From Dehalococcoidia bacterium (lineage in GTDB: Bacteria; Chloroflexota; Dehalococcoidia; GIF9; UBA5629), in NCBI GenBank assembly GCA_007280145.1, contig QYPU01000064.1, positions 1-6,002 on the forward strand: a stretch of DNA of 6,002 nucleotides. The letters are read 5' to 3'. The position numbers and the translations under genes are program-made. The number at the start of each line of letters is the position of its first letter. The stretch's first letter is position 1. The notes beneath the pieces are model-generated. The model did not search any database and was not told the DNA's origin. It saw only the letters and a program-made list of their open reading frames with translations. This document shows positions 1 to 5,094 of this stretch, one piece after another.

Positions 1-1290
1 GAGATCGCCCGACAGGGCGGTAAGAATGAGCTATCAGCACACCTTGAGGTCTTATTGCTAACTATGTTCATGGCAGCCGGCGGCAACGCTATTAAGTGTT
101 CACCAACTTTCAAGCCTCAAACAATCATTTCAATGGGCCGGTTGAAGCAGCGGCTGGATGACTTTGGCTTTAATGGCATCTGGTTTACGGAGGCTGGCTA
201 CATGGTCAGGCTGGGCAACGCCCGTCAGATATTCCTATCCGCCGAAGAATCCAGCTCAGTAGTTGGCCACACCGCGGACATACTTCTGGAGATTGATGAG
301 TCTCAGGATGTGGCCAAGGATAAATACACCAAAGAGTTCAGGCCAATGGCGTCGGCGTCAAACGCCACTACCGTTCACTATGGTACTACCTGGGACGATG
401 CTACTTTGCTTGAAGAAATCAAGCAGACTAACCTTGAGCTGGAAAAGAAAGATGGCATCAAGCGCCACTTCAGGTATGACTGGCAGGAAGTCAGCAGGTA
501 TAACCCCAGCTACAAGGCTTTTGCTGAGTCTGAGCGAGAACGACTAGGCGAGGACCATCCGCTATTCAGAACTCAATATGCTCTTTTTCCTATCCGGGGC
601 GGTGGAGGTTTCCTCAGCTCTCAGCAAATTGCCCAGATGATTGGTAATCACTCAAGGCTGCATCATCGCCCCAGCCCATCAAGCATTATCGTTGCTGGCA
701 TTGACTTCGCTGGCGAGGAGGAGCAGCTTGAAGACCAAGTCCTTACCCGCCCGGGCAGAGATGCTACCGTTGTCACTATAGCCGAGGTCATATTGCCTGC
801 CACAGGCTTTACCGCCAAAGAACCTCTGGTACACGTCCTTGAACATTATGCCTGGGTGGGAAAGAAGCACTCCGAGCTGTATTCTCAGATTGTTGACATA
901 ATGAGAAACGTCTGGAATTGCAACCGAGTTGTAGCTGATGCTACTGGTATCGGCGAGCCCATAGTCAGCTTTTTAAAGAAGTCACTGAGCAGCAAAGTGT
1001 TACCATTTAAATTTACCCAAAAGACCAAGTCTGAAGCCGGCTTTGATTTACTGGCGGCTATCAATTCAGGCAGGCTAAAATTGTATAAGCAGGATGGCTC
1101 AGAGGATTACAAGGAGTTTATGTTTGAGATGGAGAAAGCCAAGAGCGTCTATCGTCCCAACCAGACTTTGAACTTCTTTGTTGACCCCAGCGATGGGCAT
1201 GATGATTACTTGATAAGTCTAGCCCTGGCCGTCCAGGCGGCTGCCAAATACGTGCCACGAAAAGCCAAGGGACAGTTATCCAGTTCATAG
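1..1290 (+). CDS. Phage-type terminase large subunit, 5'-truncated by window edge
   Basis: This is the ATP-driven DNA-packaging motor and nuclease of a tailed phage, prophage or gene transfer agent. The frame is open from base 1 and gives 429 visible residues. A terminase-style Walker A (RQGGKNE) sits at visible residues 4-10, so the true start is off-window and the TTG at 55 would remove the ATP site. Walker B is ILLEIDE, with D99 and E100. A coupling motif (HYGTTW) lies near 126-131. The RNase H-like nuclease domain shows its expected acidic residues: D235 in GIDFAG, D313 in VVADATGIGE, and D401/D402 in GHDDYLISLAL. All motifs are intact and no frameshift is seen, so the visible part looks functional. 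The usual family length is about 450-600 residues, so some tens of N-terminal residues are missing here. No portal or capsid gene follows; downstream are only repeats and convergent host genes. The TerL assignment is strong; the phage type is unknown. Confidence 0.87.
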   Translation, partial: EIARQGGKNELSAHLEVLLLTMFMAAGGNAIKCSPTFKPQTIISMGRLKQRLDDFGFNGIWFTEAGYMVRLGNARQIFLSAEESSSVVGHTADILLEIDESQDVAKDKYTKEFRPMASASNATTVHYGTTWDDATLLEEIKQTNLELEKKDGIKRHFRYDWQEVSRYNPSYKAFAESERERLGEDHPLFRTQYALFPIRGGGGFLSSQQIAQMIGNHSRLHHRPSPSSIIVAGIDFAGEEEQLEDQVLTRPGRDATVVTIAEVILPATGFTAKEPLVHVLEHYAWVGKKHSELYSQIVDIMRNVWNCNRVVADATGIGEPIVSFLKKSLSSKVLPFKFTQKTKSEAGFDLLAAINSGRLKLYKQDGSEDYKEFMFEMEKAKSVYRPNQTLNFFVDPSDGHDDYLISLALAVQAAAKYVPRKAKGQLSSS

Positions 1291-1292
1291 TA

Positions 1293-1314
1293 GTGCGAGG
1301 CTTTAGCCTCGCAC
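1293..1314. repeat. Perfect hairpin, REP-like (GGCTTTAGCC core)
   Basis: A perfect inverted repeat with 9-bp arms (GTGCGAGGC and GCCTCGCAC) and a TTTA loop starts two bases after the terminase stop. The core and the preceding TAGTGC are shared with the left hairpin of the element at 1453-1546, so both belong to one repeat family. It could stabilise the mRNA 3' end. It has no T-tract, so it does not look like a standard intrinsic terminator. Confidence 0.75.
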
Positions 1315-1332
1315 AAACCTGAAACCCCAAGC

Positions 1333-1447
1333 ACGAAATCCGAAATCCTAAACAATATCTAAAACCAAATCACCAAAAGGCGTTTTGAATTTTGAGTTTC
1401 GGTCATTCGAATTTATTTAGGATTTAGAAATTAGGATTTAGGATTTA
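1333..1447. repeat. Large AT-rich imperfect palindrome
   Basis: The left arm carries AAATCCTAAA at 1343-1352. The right arm carries its complement TTTAGGATTT at 1416-1425 and again at 1437-1446. The apex is a small hairpin, CAAAA (1374-1378), GGCG loop, TTTTG (1383-1387), centred between the arms. The right arm contains reiterated TTAGGATTTA units. The arms match only imperfectly with gaps, so this resembles a decayed or non-autonomous interspersed element rather than a functional hairpin. Confidence 0.55.
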
Positions 1448-1452
1448 CTTAG

Positions 1453-1546
1453 CAATGTAGTGCAGGGCTTTAGCCCTGCCCCGTACCCATCAGCCACCCC
1501 CCGGGCAGCCTTGAAAGGCTGCGCTACAAAAGGCTGCGCTACATTG
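1453..1546. repeat. REPIN-like element: two hairpins inside terminal inverted repeats
   Basis: The outer ends are an 11-bp inverted repeat with one mismatch: CAATGTAGTGC at 1453-1463 and GCGCTACATTG at 1536-1546. Inside are two hairpins. The left has GCAGGGC (1462-1468), loop TTTA, GCCCTGC (1473-1479). The right has GCAGCCT (1505-1511), loop TGAA, AGGCTGC (1516-1522). Paired, inverted short palindromes of this kind are the hallmark of REP/BIME/REPIN elements, mobilised elsewhere by RAYT transposases. No transposase gene is in the window and no target-site duplication is clear. Confidence 0.6.
1514..1543. repeat. 15-bp perfect tandem duplication (two units)
   Basis: The unit AAAGGCTGCGCTACA occurs twice with no gap, at 1514-1528 and 1529-1543. 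It duplicates the right hairpin arm and end of the REPIN-like element. The extra copy looks like a slippage or local duplication event after the element was in place. Confidence 0.85.
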
Positions 1547-1562
1547 TTTTGAGATTGCCTCG

Positions 1563-1657
1563 CGGAGTTTACCCTGGTGAGCCGAAGCTCTGAACGGAGT
1601 GAAGAGAAGATTCTTCGGTCGCTCCACTCCCTCAGAATGACAAGAAGGGAAGGGCTC
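1563..1657. repeat. Dispersed repeat, copy A
   Basis: This copy shares an ordered set of blocks with the stretch at 4935-4996: CGGAGTTTACCCTG (1563-1576), GAGCC, AGATTCTTCG (1608-1617), CTCAGAATGACA (1631-1642) and GAAGGGCTC near 1649-1657. Between the blocks the two copies differ in length and sequence. It is non-coding and probably a short interspersed palindromic element; stretches such as GATTCTTCG and CTCAGAATGACA recur in one genome's intergenic spaces in many bacteria. Confidence 0.6.
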
Positions 1658-1698
1658 GCAGTAGTAAAGGGAACTCGCACTCGCGAATCAAGGCAAAC

Positions 1699-1729
1699 AA
1701 AAAAGGAAGGGGACAAGGCCCCTCCCTTT
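1699..1729 (-). terminator. Intrinsic terminator of the tubulin-like gene
   Basis: Read on the minus strand, AAAGGGAGGGG (1729-1719) pairs with CCCCTTCCTTT (1712-1702) over 11 bp with one G-U wobble, around a six-base loop. The run of T's continues to 1699. It begins about 35 bases after the tubulin-like stop codon. On the plus strand the hairpin is followed only by A and TGTG, so it acts mainly for the minus strand. It would end the presumed two-gene transcript. Confidence 0.8.
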
Positions 1730-1764
1730 ATGTGTTCGACCAAGAGCAAGAGAACTTGGTGTGA

Positions 1765-2946
1765 TTAAATCAAGCTGGGTAATCCCTTAGCTGAGTCTTC
1801 CATGTCGCGGAGTCGGCCGGTAGTTTCCTTTATCCGCTCCTTCTGGGTTTGGGCAAAGGCTGAAGCCCGGTCGTAGTAGTCTCTCACTTTCTGGACAAAA
1901 GCTAACTGAGATAACAATATAGTGACATCGATAGAGCTTCCCCCTCGAGGAAAGTCACCGGCTCTGATTACAGCGTTTTCTGCCAGCTCTCGGAGGTAAT
2001 CACCGAGGCCTTTGGCGATATCCATAGTCATATCCTTGGCCGGGGCTGATAGAAGGTATAGTGCCCTGCCGGCATCCTCAGCACTGCAGGTGACAGAAAG
2101 CTCGCTCACAGCGGCGTCCATAGCTTGCATAGCTCTTAGAGTCTCATCACTCTTTTCCTTAAAACTGGTTTTGGCTAATTGCCATGGGAAGCGGAAACCA
2201 CGCGGTATGCCAGCCCTGCCAACACCGAGGGTTGTCCAGCCATCGATGGATTGCATAATGTCGCCGGCATCCAGCGTCTTGGCGCCAACATGCTTGTATC
2301 TGCTTATCTCACCAGCACACATCAAGTCGTACCAAGGCTCAACCATTGCTGCATTTATTCTCTGTAAGTTCATTGCCAGGCTGGCGTCTTTTCTGACATA
2401 GCGTTGATTATCAGCCAGGAAGACACCGTCAGCTACTGAGTGGATGGACTTAAGACAGGTCGCTGTATTATAGACGCTTCTCAACTCAGCCATCTCTTCG
2501 TGCTCAAAGGGGAGAACGACAAGGGAATAAACTGGTTTGCCTATATAACGTTCCTTGAGCATTTGGGCGATTATTGATATGGCGCCGGAGCCAGTGCCGC
2601 CGGCCCCCCCGGCGATGAGCAAGAAGGCGTGGGTGTGGTAGAAGTCGGGTGCAGTCCTGATTGCATCGATTACCTTATCACCGTCTTCTCTAGCCAATTC
2701 AGCACCCATCTCGTTTATCTTGCCAACACCATGCCCCCAGGTCTTACGCCCGCCGATAAGAATACGATGCATATAGTCGGAACCGATGTGCGACAACCCG
2801 GTAAGGTCAGTCTGGTCGGTGTTCACGGCAAAGGTCCCCGTTATTATGTTGATGCCCCACTGCGATTGCGATCGCTTATTCAAACGAACAAACTCATCAG
2901 CAATTCGGGAACCACATTGCCCCAGTCCGATAACCATTAATTTCAT
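1765..2946 (-). CDS. CetZ/tubulin-like GTPase (FtsZ/tubulin superfamily)
   Basis: This 393-residue protein is predicted to be a cytoplasmic GTPase that polymerises into filaments. The T1 loop reads GLGQCGSR (residues 7-14), the tubulin form GQCG. The T3 region has VNTDQTDL (41-48), and the tubulin signature GGAGGTGSG is at 113-121. Near 72-90, GHGVGKINEMGAEL followed by ARED resembles archaeal CetZ more than classical FtsZ, as does YSLVVLPFEHE (140-150). The T7 catalytic loop is TLDAGD (224-229): both acidic residues of the FtsZ NxDxxD motif are kept and Asn is replaced by Thr. The tail from about 365 is charged and helical-looking and ends in GLPSLI. The ATG has a good Shine-Dalgarno. It lies 83 bp after the surface-protein gene and ends before an intrinsic terminator. 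Likely roles are cell shape, envelope or division-related; it is not assignable as the division FtsZ. Superfamily membership is very sure, the CetZ subfamily moderately so. Confidence 0.88.
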   Translation of the reverse strand: MKLMVIGLGQCGSRIADEFVRLNKRSQSQWGINIITGTFAVNTDQTDLTGLSHIGSDYMHRILIGGRKTWGHGVGKINEMGAELAREDGDKVIDAIRTAPDFYHTHAFLLIAGGAGGTGSGAISIIAQMLKERYIGKPVYSLVVLPFEHEEMAELRSVYNTATCLKSIHSVADGVFLADNQRYVRKDASLAMNLQRINAAMVEPWYDLMCAGEISRYKHVGAKTLDAGDIMQSIDGWTTLGVGRAGIPRGFRFPWQLAKTSFKEKSDETLRAMQAMDAAVSELSVTCSAEDAGRALYLLSAPAKDMTMDIAKGLGDYLRELAENAVIRAGDFPRGGSSIDVTILLSQLAFVQKVRDYYDRASAFAQTQKERIKETTGRLRDMEDSAKGLPSLI

Positions 2947-2951
2947 AATTA

Positions 2952-2958
2952 CTTCCTC
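2952..2958 (-). promoter_or_regulatory. Ribosome binding site of the tubulin-like gene
   Basis: On the minus strand GAGGAAG stands five bases before the ATG at 2946. This fixes the start of the tubulin-like gene and agrees with the protein's N-terminus, where the first beta strand leads straight into the GTP-binding T1 loop. Confidence 0.75.
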
Positions 2959-3029
2959 ACTTTCCGCTTATAGATTGGTTAGCTTGCTTAAATATAAAGC
3001 AATAGCCTCCTGTTTGTCAAGCTGGCTTT

Positions 3030-4820
3030 TTATTTCCAACTGCCTCGTCGGCTGATATGCACAATTCGCCAGATGATACCAATTATGCCAATGCCGGCTA
3101 TGATAATAACTGCTAGCAGCCACCACTCCGTGACACCGACCTTGAAGAATTGACCATTTGTCCACTCACCCTGATTTTCGGCGCCATCTATTGCCTTTAC
3201 CCTCCAGTAATACTCCCCTTTGGCTAGAGCCTCGTCGCCGGTTAGAGTGTACTGGGATTGGGTTAAGCCTTCCTTATGAGTCATAACGCCGGAGAAATCG
3301 GCGCTCTGGCTTACTTCCAGGAGGTACCAAATGCCGCTAGGGTCGTCAACGTCAGACCAGTCGAAGGTAATGACGGTTTTACCAACGAAACCAATCCTGC
3401 TGCCAGCTTCAGGGGATAGAGGCTGAGGTGTTGGTGGTGGCGTTGACTCCACGCTGAAGGTGCTTGACGCCACAGACGCCACTGCGTCTGTCACGGTCAC
3501 AGTATGGTCTCCAGCCTGGCTTTTCGGGACTTTGAAGCTGGCCGTGAAATTACCTTTGGCATTTGTAGTTGAGCCGGCGGCTACCTGATTCCCATCGTAG
3601 CTGATGGTTAGGGCTTGATTCCCTCCAAAAGCGGCACCACTGACGATAACATCATCGCCTATAGCTCCAGAGGTGGGATTGATTTCCATTTCTGGCGAGA
3701 TAACTATGATAGTGTCAGCGACATCGCTAGCCTTGGTGGTATCTCCTGAAGCGTCAACAGTATGCTCACCCTTAGTGCTTGGAGGCACCTCTATTTGAGT
3801 TGACCACGAACCTTTGGCATCAGCGGTGATGCCACTGGCAATCATAGTGCCGTCAAAGGTGATTTTGATTTCAGCTTCGTTAACTTCAAAGCCAACGCCG
3901 CTGACCCAGAGGCTGTCTCCGATATGAATGTTGCCGCCAAGGTGCCCGGAGGCCAATTCGAGTTTTATCCCTGGAGATACGGTGAAGGTGACTTCAGCCA
4001 CGTCAGCTTCAGTGGTAGTTGCTCCGTAGGCGTCTATCTTGTGGCTGCCTTTAGCAGATGTAGGTATGGAGAAACTGGATTGCCATGAGCCTGTAGCGTC
4101 AGAGGTGATGCCGGTTTTTGTTGCCAGACCGTCATAGGTTACTTTGATGTTGGTTTCCCCGCTGCCGAAACCGGTGCCGGCTATGCTTATCACCGTGCCT
4201 ACCCATCCTGAGGTGGGGCTAATGTTGATTTGAGGAGTTACGGTGAAGATTTGGTCGTCGACCTCAGTGGCTGGAGTGGTGCCTTCAGCATCAATAATAT
4301 GTTCGCCCCGACTGCTAGCTGGGACATTGAAGGTGCTTTGCCAGCTTCCTTTGCTGCCGGCTTTAATCTCAGTTTCCACCGGACTGCCATCGTAGTTTAT
4401 ATTGATAGCCGATTCATTACTATTGAAACCCTTCCCTGTAACTGTCAAATTTGAGCCTACAGTACCCTCGTTGGTGCTTAGGCTGATAGACGGCATGACG
4501 GTAAAATTTCTCTCAAAAGACTCAGTGCCTATCCTCAGGGTGACCTTGTGTTCGCCCCTGGCTGCTTCCGGGATGGTGAAAGTCAAAGAAGCGCAGCCCT
4601 CGACGAGCTCCCCCTGGCTGAGAAGCTGTTCAGCTTCTCCCCAATAGAGGTAATACTGGCCTTCACCGTAGCCGCACATGGCAGGTATGGCCACCTTTGT
4701 GCCGACGGTCCCCTGTGATGGGCTGAATGATAGGCTGCCGGCGGCATCAATTGATGTTGGTATCAGGCAAATAGCCAGCGATAACAAGGCTAATACAGTA
4801 GCCGAAGCTTTTACCTTCAC
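3030..4820 (-). CDS. Secreted, membrane-anchored Ig-like (IPT/TIG-type) repeat protein
   Basis: The product is predicted to be a surface protein of 596 residues. From the chosen GTG, a signal peptide occupies residues 1-26 (basic KVK, hydrophobic core, SIDA before the cut). Next are a divergent first domain (about 30-109, with C49 and C76 that could form a disulfide) and four clear repeats at about 112-194, 199-281, 285-374 and 379-457. Each repeat runs roughly: SGxxG, GxGF, I-x-YDG, AxGSW, VPxSxxGxH, ending in TV. A Pro-rich linker (461-467) leads to a fibronectin-III-like domain (about 468-562) with YYWRVKAID. One transmembrane helix (566-587) and a short basic tail (HISRRGSWK) follow, giving N-out, C-in topology. 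The in-frame GTG at 4832 is possible, but it overlaps the GGAG Shine-Dalgarno that suits the GTG at 4820. Its role may be adhesion, S-layer or envelope structure. No enzyme motif is seen. The exact function is unknown. Confidence 0.85.
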   Translation of the reverse strand: MKVKASATVLALLSLAICLIPTSIDAAGSLSFSPSQGTVGTKVAIPAMCGYGEGQYYLYWGEAEQLLSQGELVEGCASLTFTIPEAARGEHKVTLRIGTESFERNFTVMPSISLSTNEGTVGSNLTVTGKGFNSNESAININYDGSPVETEIKAGSKGSWQSTFNVPASSRGEHIIDAEGTTPATEVDDQIFTVTPQINISPTSGWVGTVISIAGTGFGSGETNIKVTYDGLATKTGITSDATGSWQSSFSIPTSAKGSHKIDAYGATTTEADVAEVTFTVSPGIKLELASGHLGGNIHIGDSLWVSGVGFEVNEAEIKITFDGTMIASGITADAKGSWSTQIEVPPSTKGEHTVDASGDTTKASDVADTIIVISPEMEINPTSGAIGDDVIVSGAAFGGNQALTISYDGNQVAAGSTTNAKGNFTASFKVPKSQAGDHTVTVTDAVASVASSTFSVESTPPPTPQPLSPEAGSRIGFVGKTVITFDWSDVDDPSGIWYLLEVSQSADFSGVMTHKEGLTQSQYTLTGDEALAKGEYYWRVKAIDGAENQGEWTNGQFFKVGVTEWWLLAVIIIAGIGIIGIIWRIVHISRRGSWK

Positions 4821-4826
4821 CAATGT

Positions 4827-4830
4827 CTCC
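4827..4830 (-). promoter_or_regulatory. Ribosome binding site deciding the surface-protein start
   Basis: GGAG on the minus strand (4830-4827) is six bases before GTG 4820. This favours 4820 over the in-frame GTG at 4832, whose last base is the first G of this site. The shorter form also begins with a better signal-peptide n-region. Confidence 0.6.
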
Positions 4831-4844
4831 ACATGATATTACTT

Positions 4845-4865
4845 ATTATAATAACACGAATTATA
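4845..4865 (-). promoter_or_regulatory. Possible promoter with duplicated TATAAT box
   Basis: The minus strand has a perfect TATAAT at 4865-4860 and a second at 4850-4845, upstream of the surface-protein gene. The second would place a transcription start about 18 bases before GTG 4820. No good -35 box lies at 16-18 bases from either; TTGTCG (4883-4878) is 12 and 27 bases away. The region is AT-rich, so chance matches are possible. Confidence 0.35.
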
Positions 4866-4875
4866 ATAACACGAA
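4846..4875. repeat. 15-bp perfect tandem duplication upstream of the surface-protein gene
   Basis: The unit TTATAATAACACGAA is repeated without gap at 4846-4860 and 4861-4875. The duplication creates the second TATAAT of the possible promoter. The period is the same 15 bp as the unrelated duplication at 1514-1543. Confidence 0.9.
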
Positions 4876-4907
4876 ACCGACAAAAAACATAGGAAATTTA
4901 TTTATTT

Positions 4908-4996
4908 GTCACCCTGAGCGAATTTTTTTGTTCACGGAGTTTACCCTGAGCCAGAGATTCTTCGTTGCACTCATAATGACACAAGGCGAAGGGCTC
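4908..4996. repeat. Dispersed repeat, copy B, with inverted ends
   Basis: Blocks shared in order with copy A are CGGAGTTTACCCTGAGCC (4935-4952), AGATTCTTCG (4955-4964), CTCATAATGACA (4970-4981) and GAAGGGCTC (4988-4996). On its left, GTCACCCTGAGCGAA (4908-4922) is roughly complementary to the TTCGTTGCACTCATAATGAC stretch (4961-4980), which makes an imperfect palindrome. It lies in the gap between rho and the surface-protein gene and does not look coding. Confidence 0.6.
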
Positions 4997-5094
4997 CTTC
5001 AGAATGGTGGAAGACTAATGGCTTAGCATGACAGACAGGGTTACTGGACCATCTTGGTATATAAGGGGTAAGAGGGTCTTTTGAACACAGTTTG

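Larger units (their letters stand above)
1291..1764. other. Gene-free convergent intergenic region filled with repeats
   Basis: This 474-bp stretch lies between the stop codons of the terminase (+) and the tubulin-like gene (-). I see no convincing gene in it. It contains four separate palindromic or repeated elements and one intrinsic terminator, each listed on its own. Open frames here translate the repeats and have no ribosome binding site or recognisable protein. The part at about 1658-1698 shows nothing I can name. Confidence 0.8.

Noticed and set aside
1293..1314. Hairpin after the terminase as an intrinsic terminator
   Set aside because: The stem is strong but AAACCT follows instead of a T-run, and the same core recurs at 1462-1479 away from any gene end; it fits a repeat family better.
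1453..1546. Insertion sequence or MITE with target-site duplication
   Set aside because: Terminal inverted repeats exist, but I see no flanking duplication and no transposase; a REPIN-like reading needs fewer assumptions.
1438..1749. Open frames on both strands in the 1438-1768 region as small genes
   Set aside because: They read through the REPIN-like element, dispersed repeat and terminator, lack a Shine-Dalgarno, and encode low-complexity Arg/Ser-rich sequence typical of repeat translation.
2012..2401. Plus-strand frames antisense to the tubulin-like gene and the surface-protein gene
   Set aside because: They are shadows of strongly supported minus-strand genes, with no motifs or ribosome binding sites.
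2947..3029. Promoter or terminator between the surface-protein and tubulin-like genes
   Set aside because: There is only a weak 4-bp stem (GCTT/AAGC) around an AT-rich loop, no T-tract hairpin and no matched -35/-10 pair.
4766..4769. Lipoprotein signal (LAIC) in the surface protein
   Set aside because: Ile before the Cys is unlike a lipobox, the Cys sits inside the hydrophobic core, and the protein already has a C-terminal membrane anchor.
4823..5026. Plus-strand 67-codon frame upstream of the surface-protein gene
   Set aside because: It spans the tandem duplication and dispersed repeat copy B, overlaps the surface-protein start region antisense, and resembles no protein.
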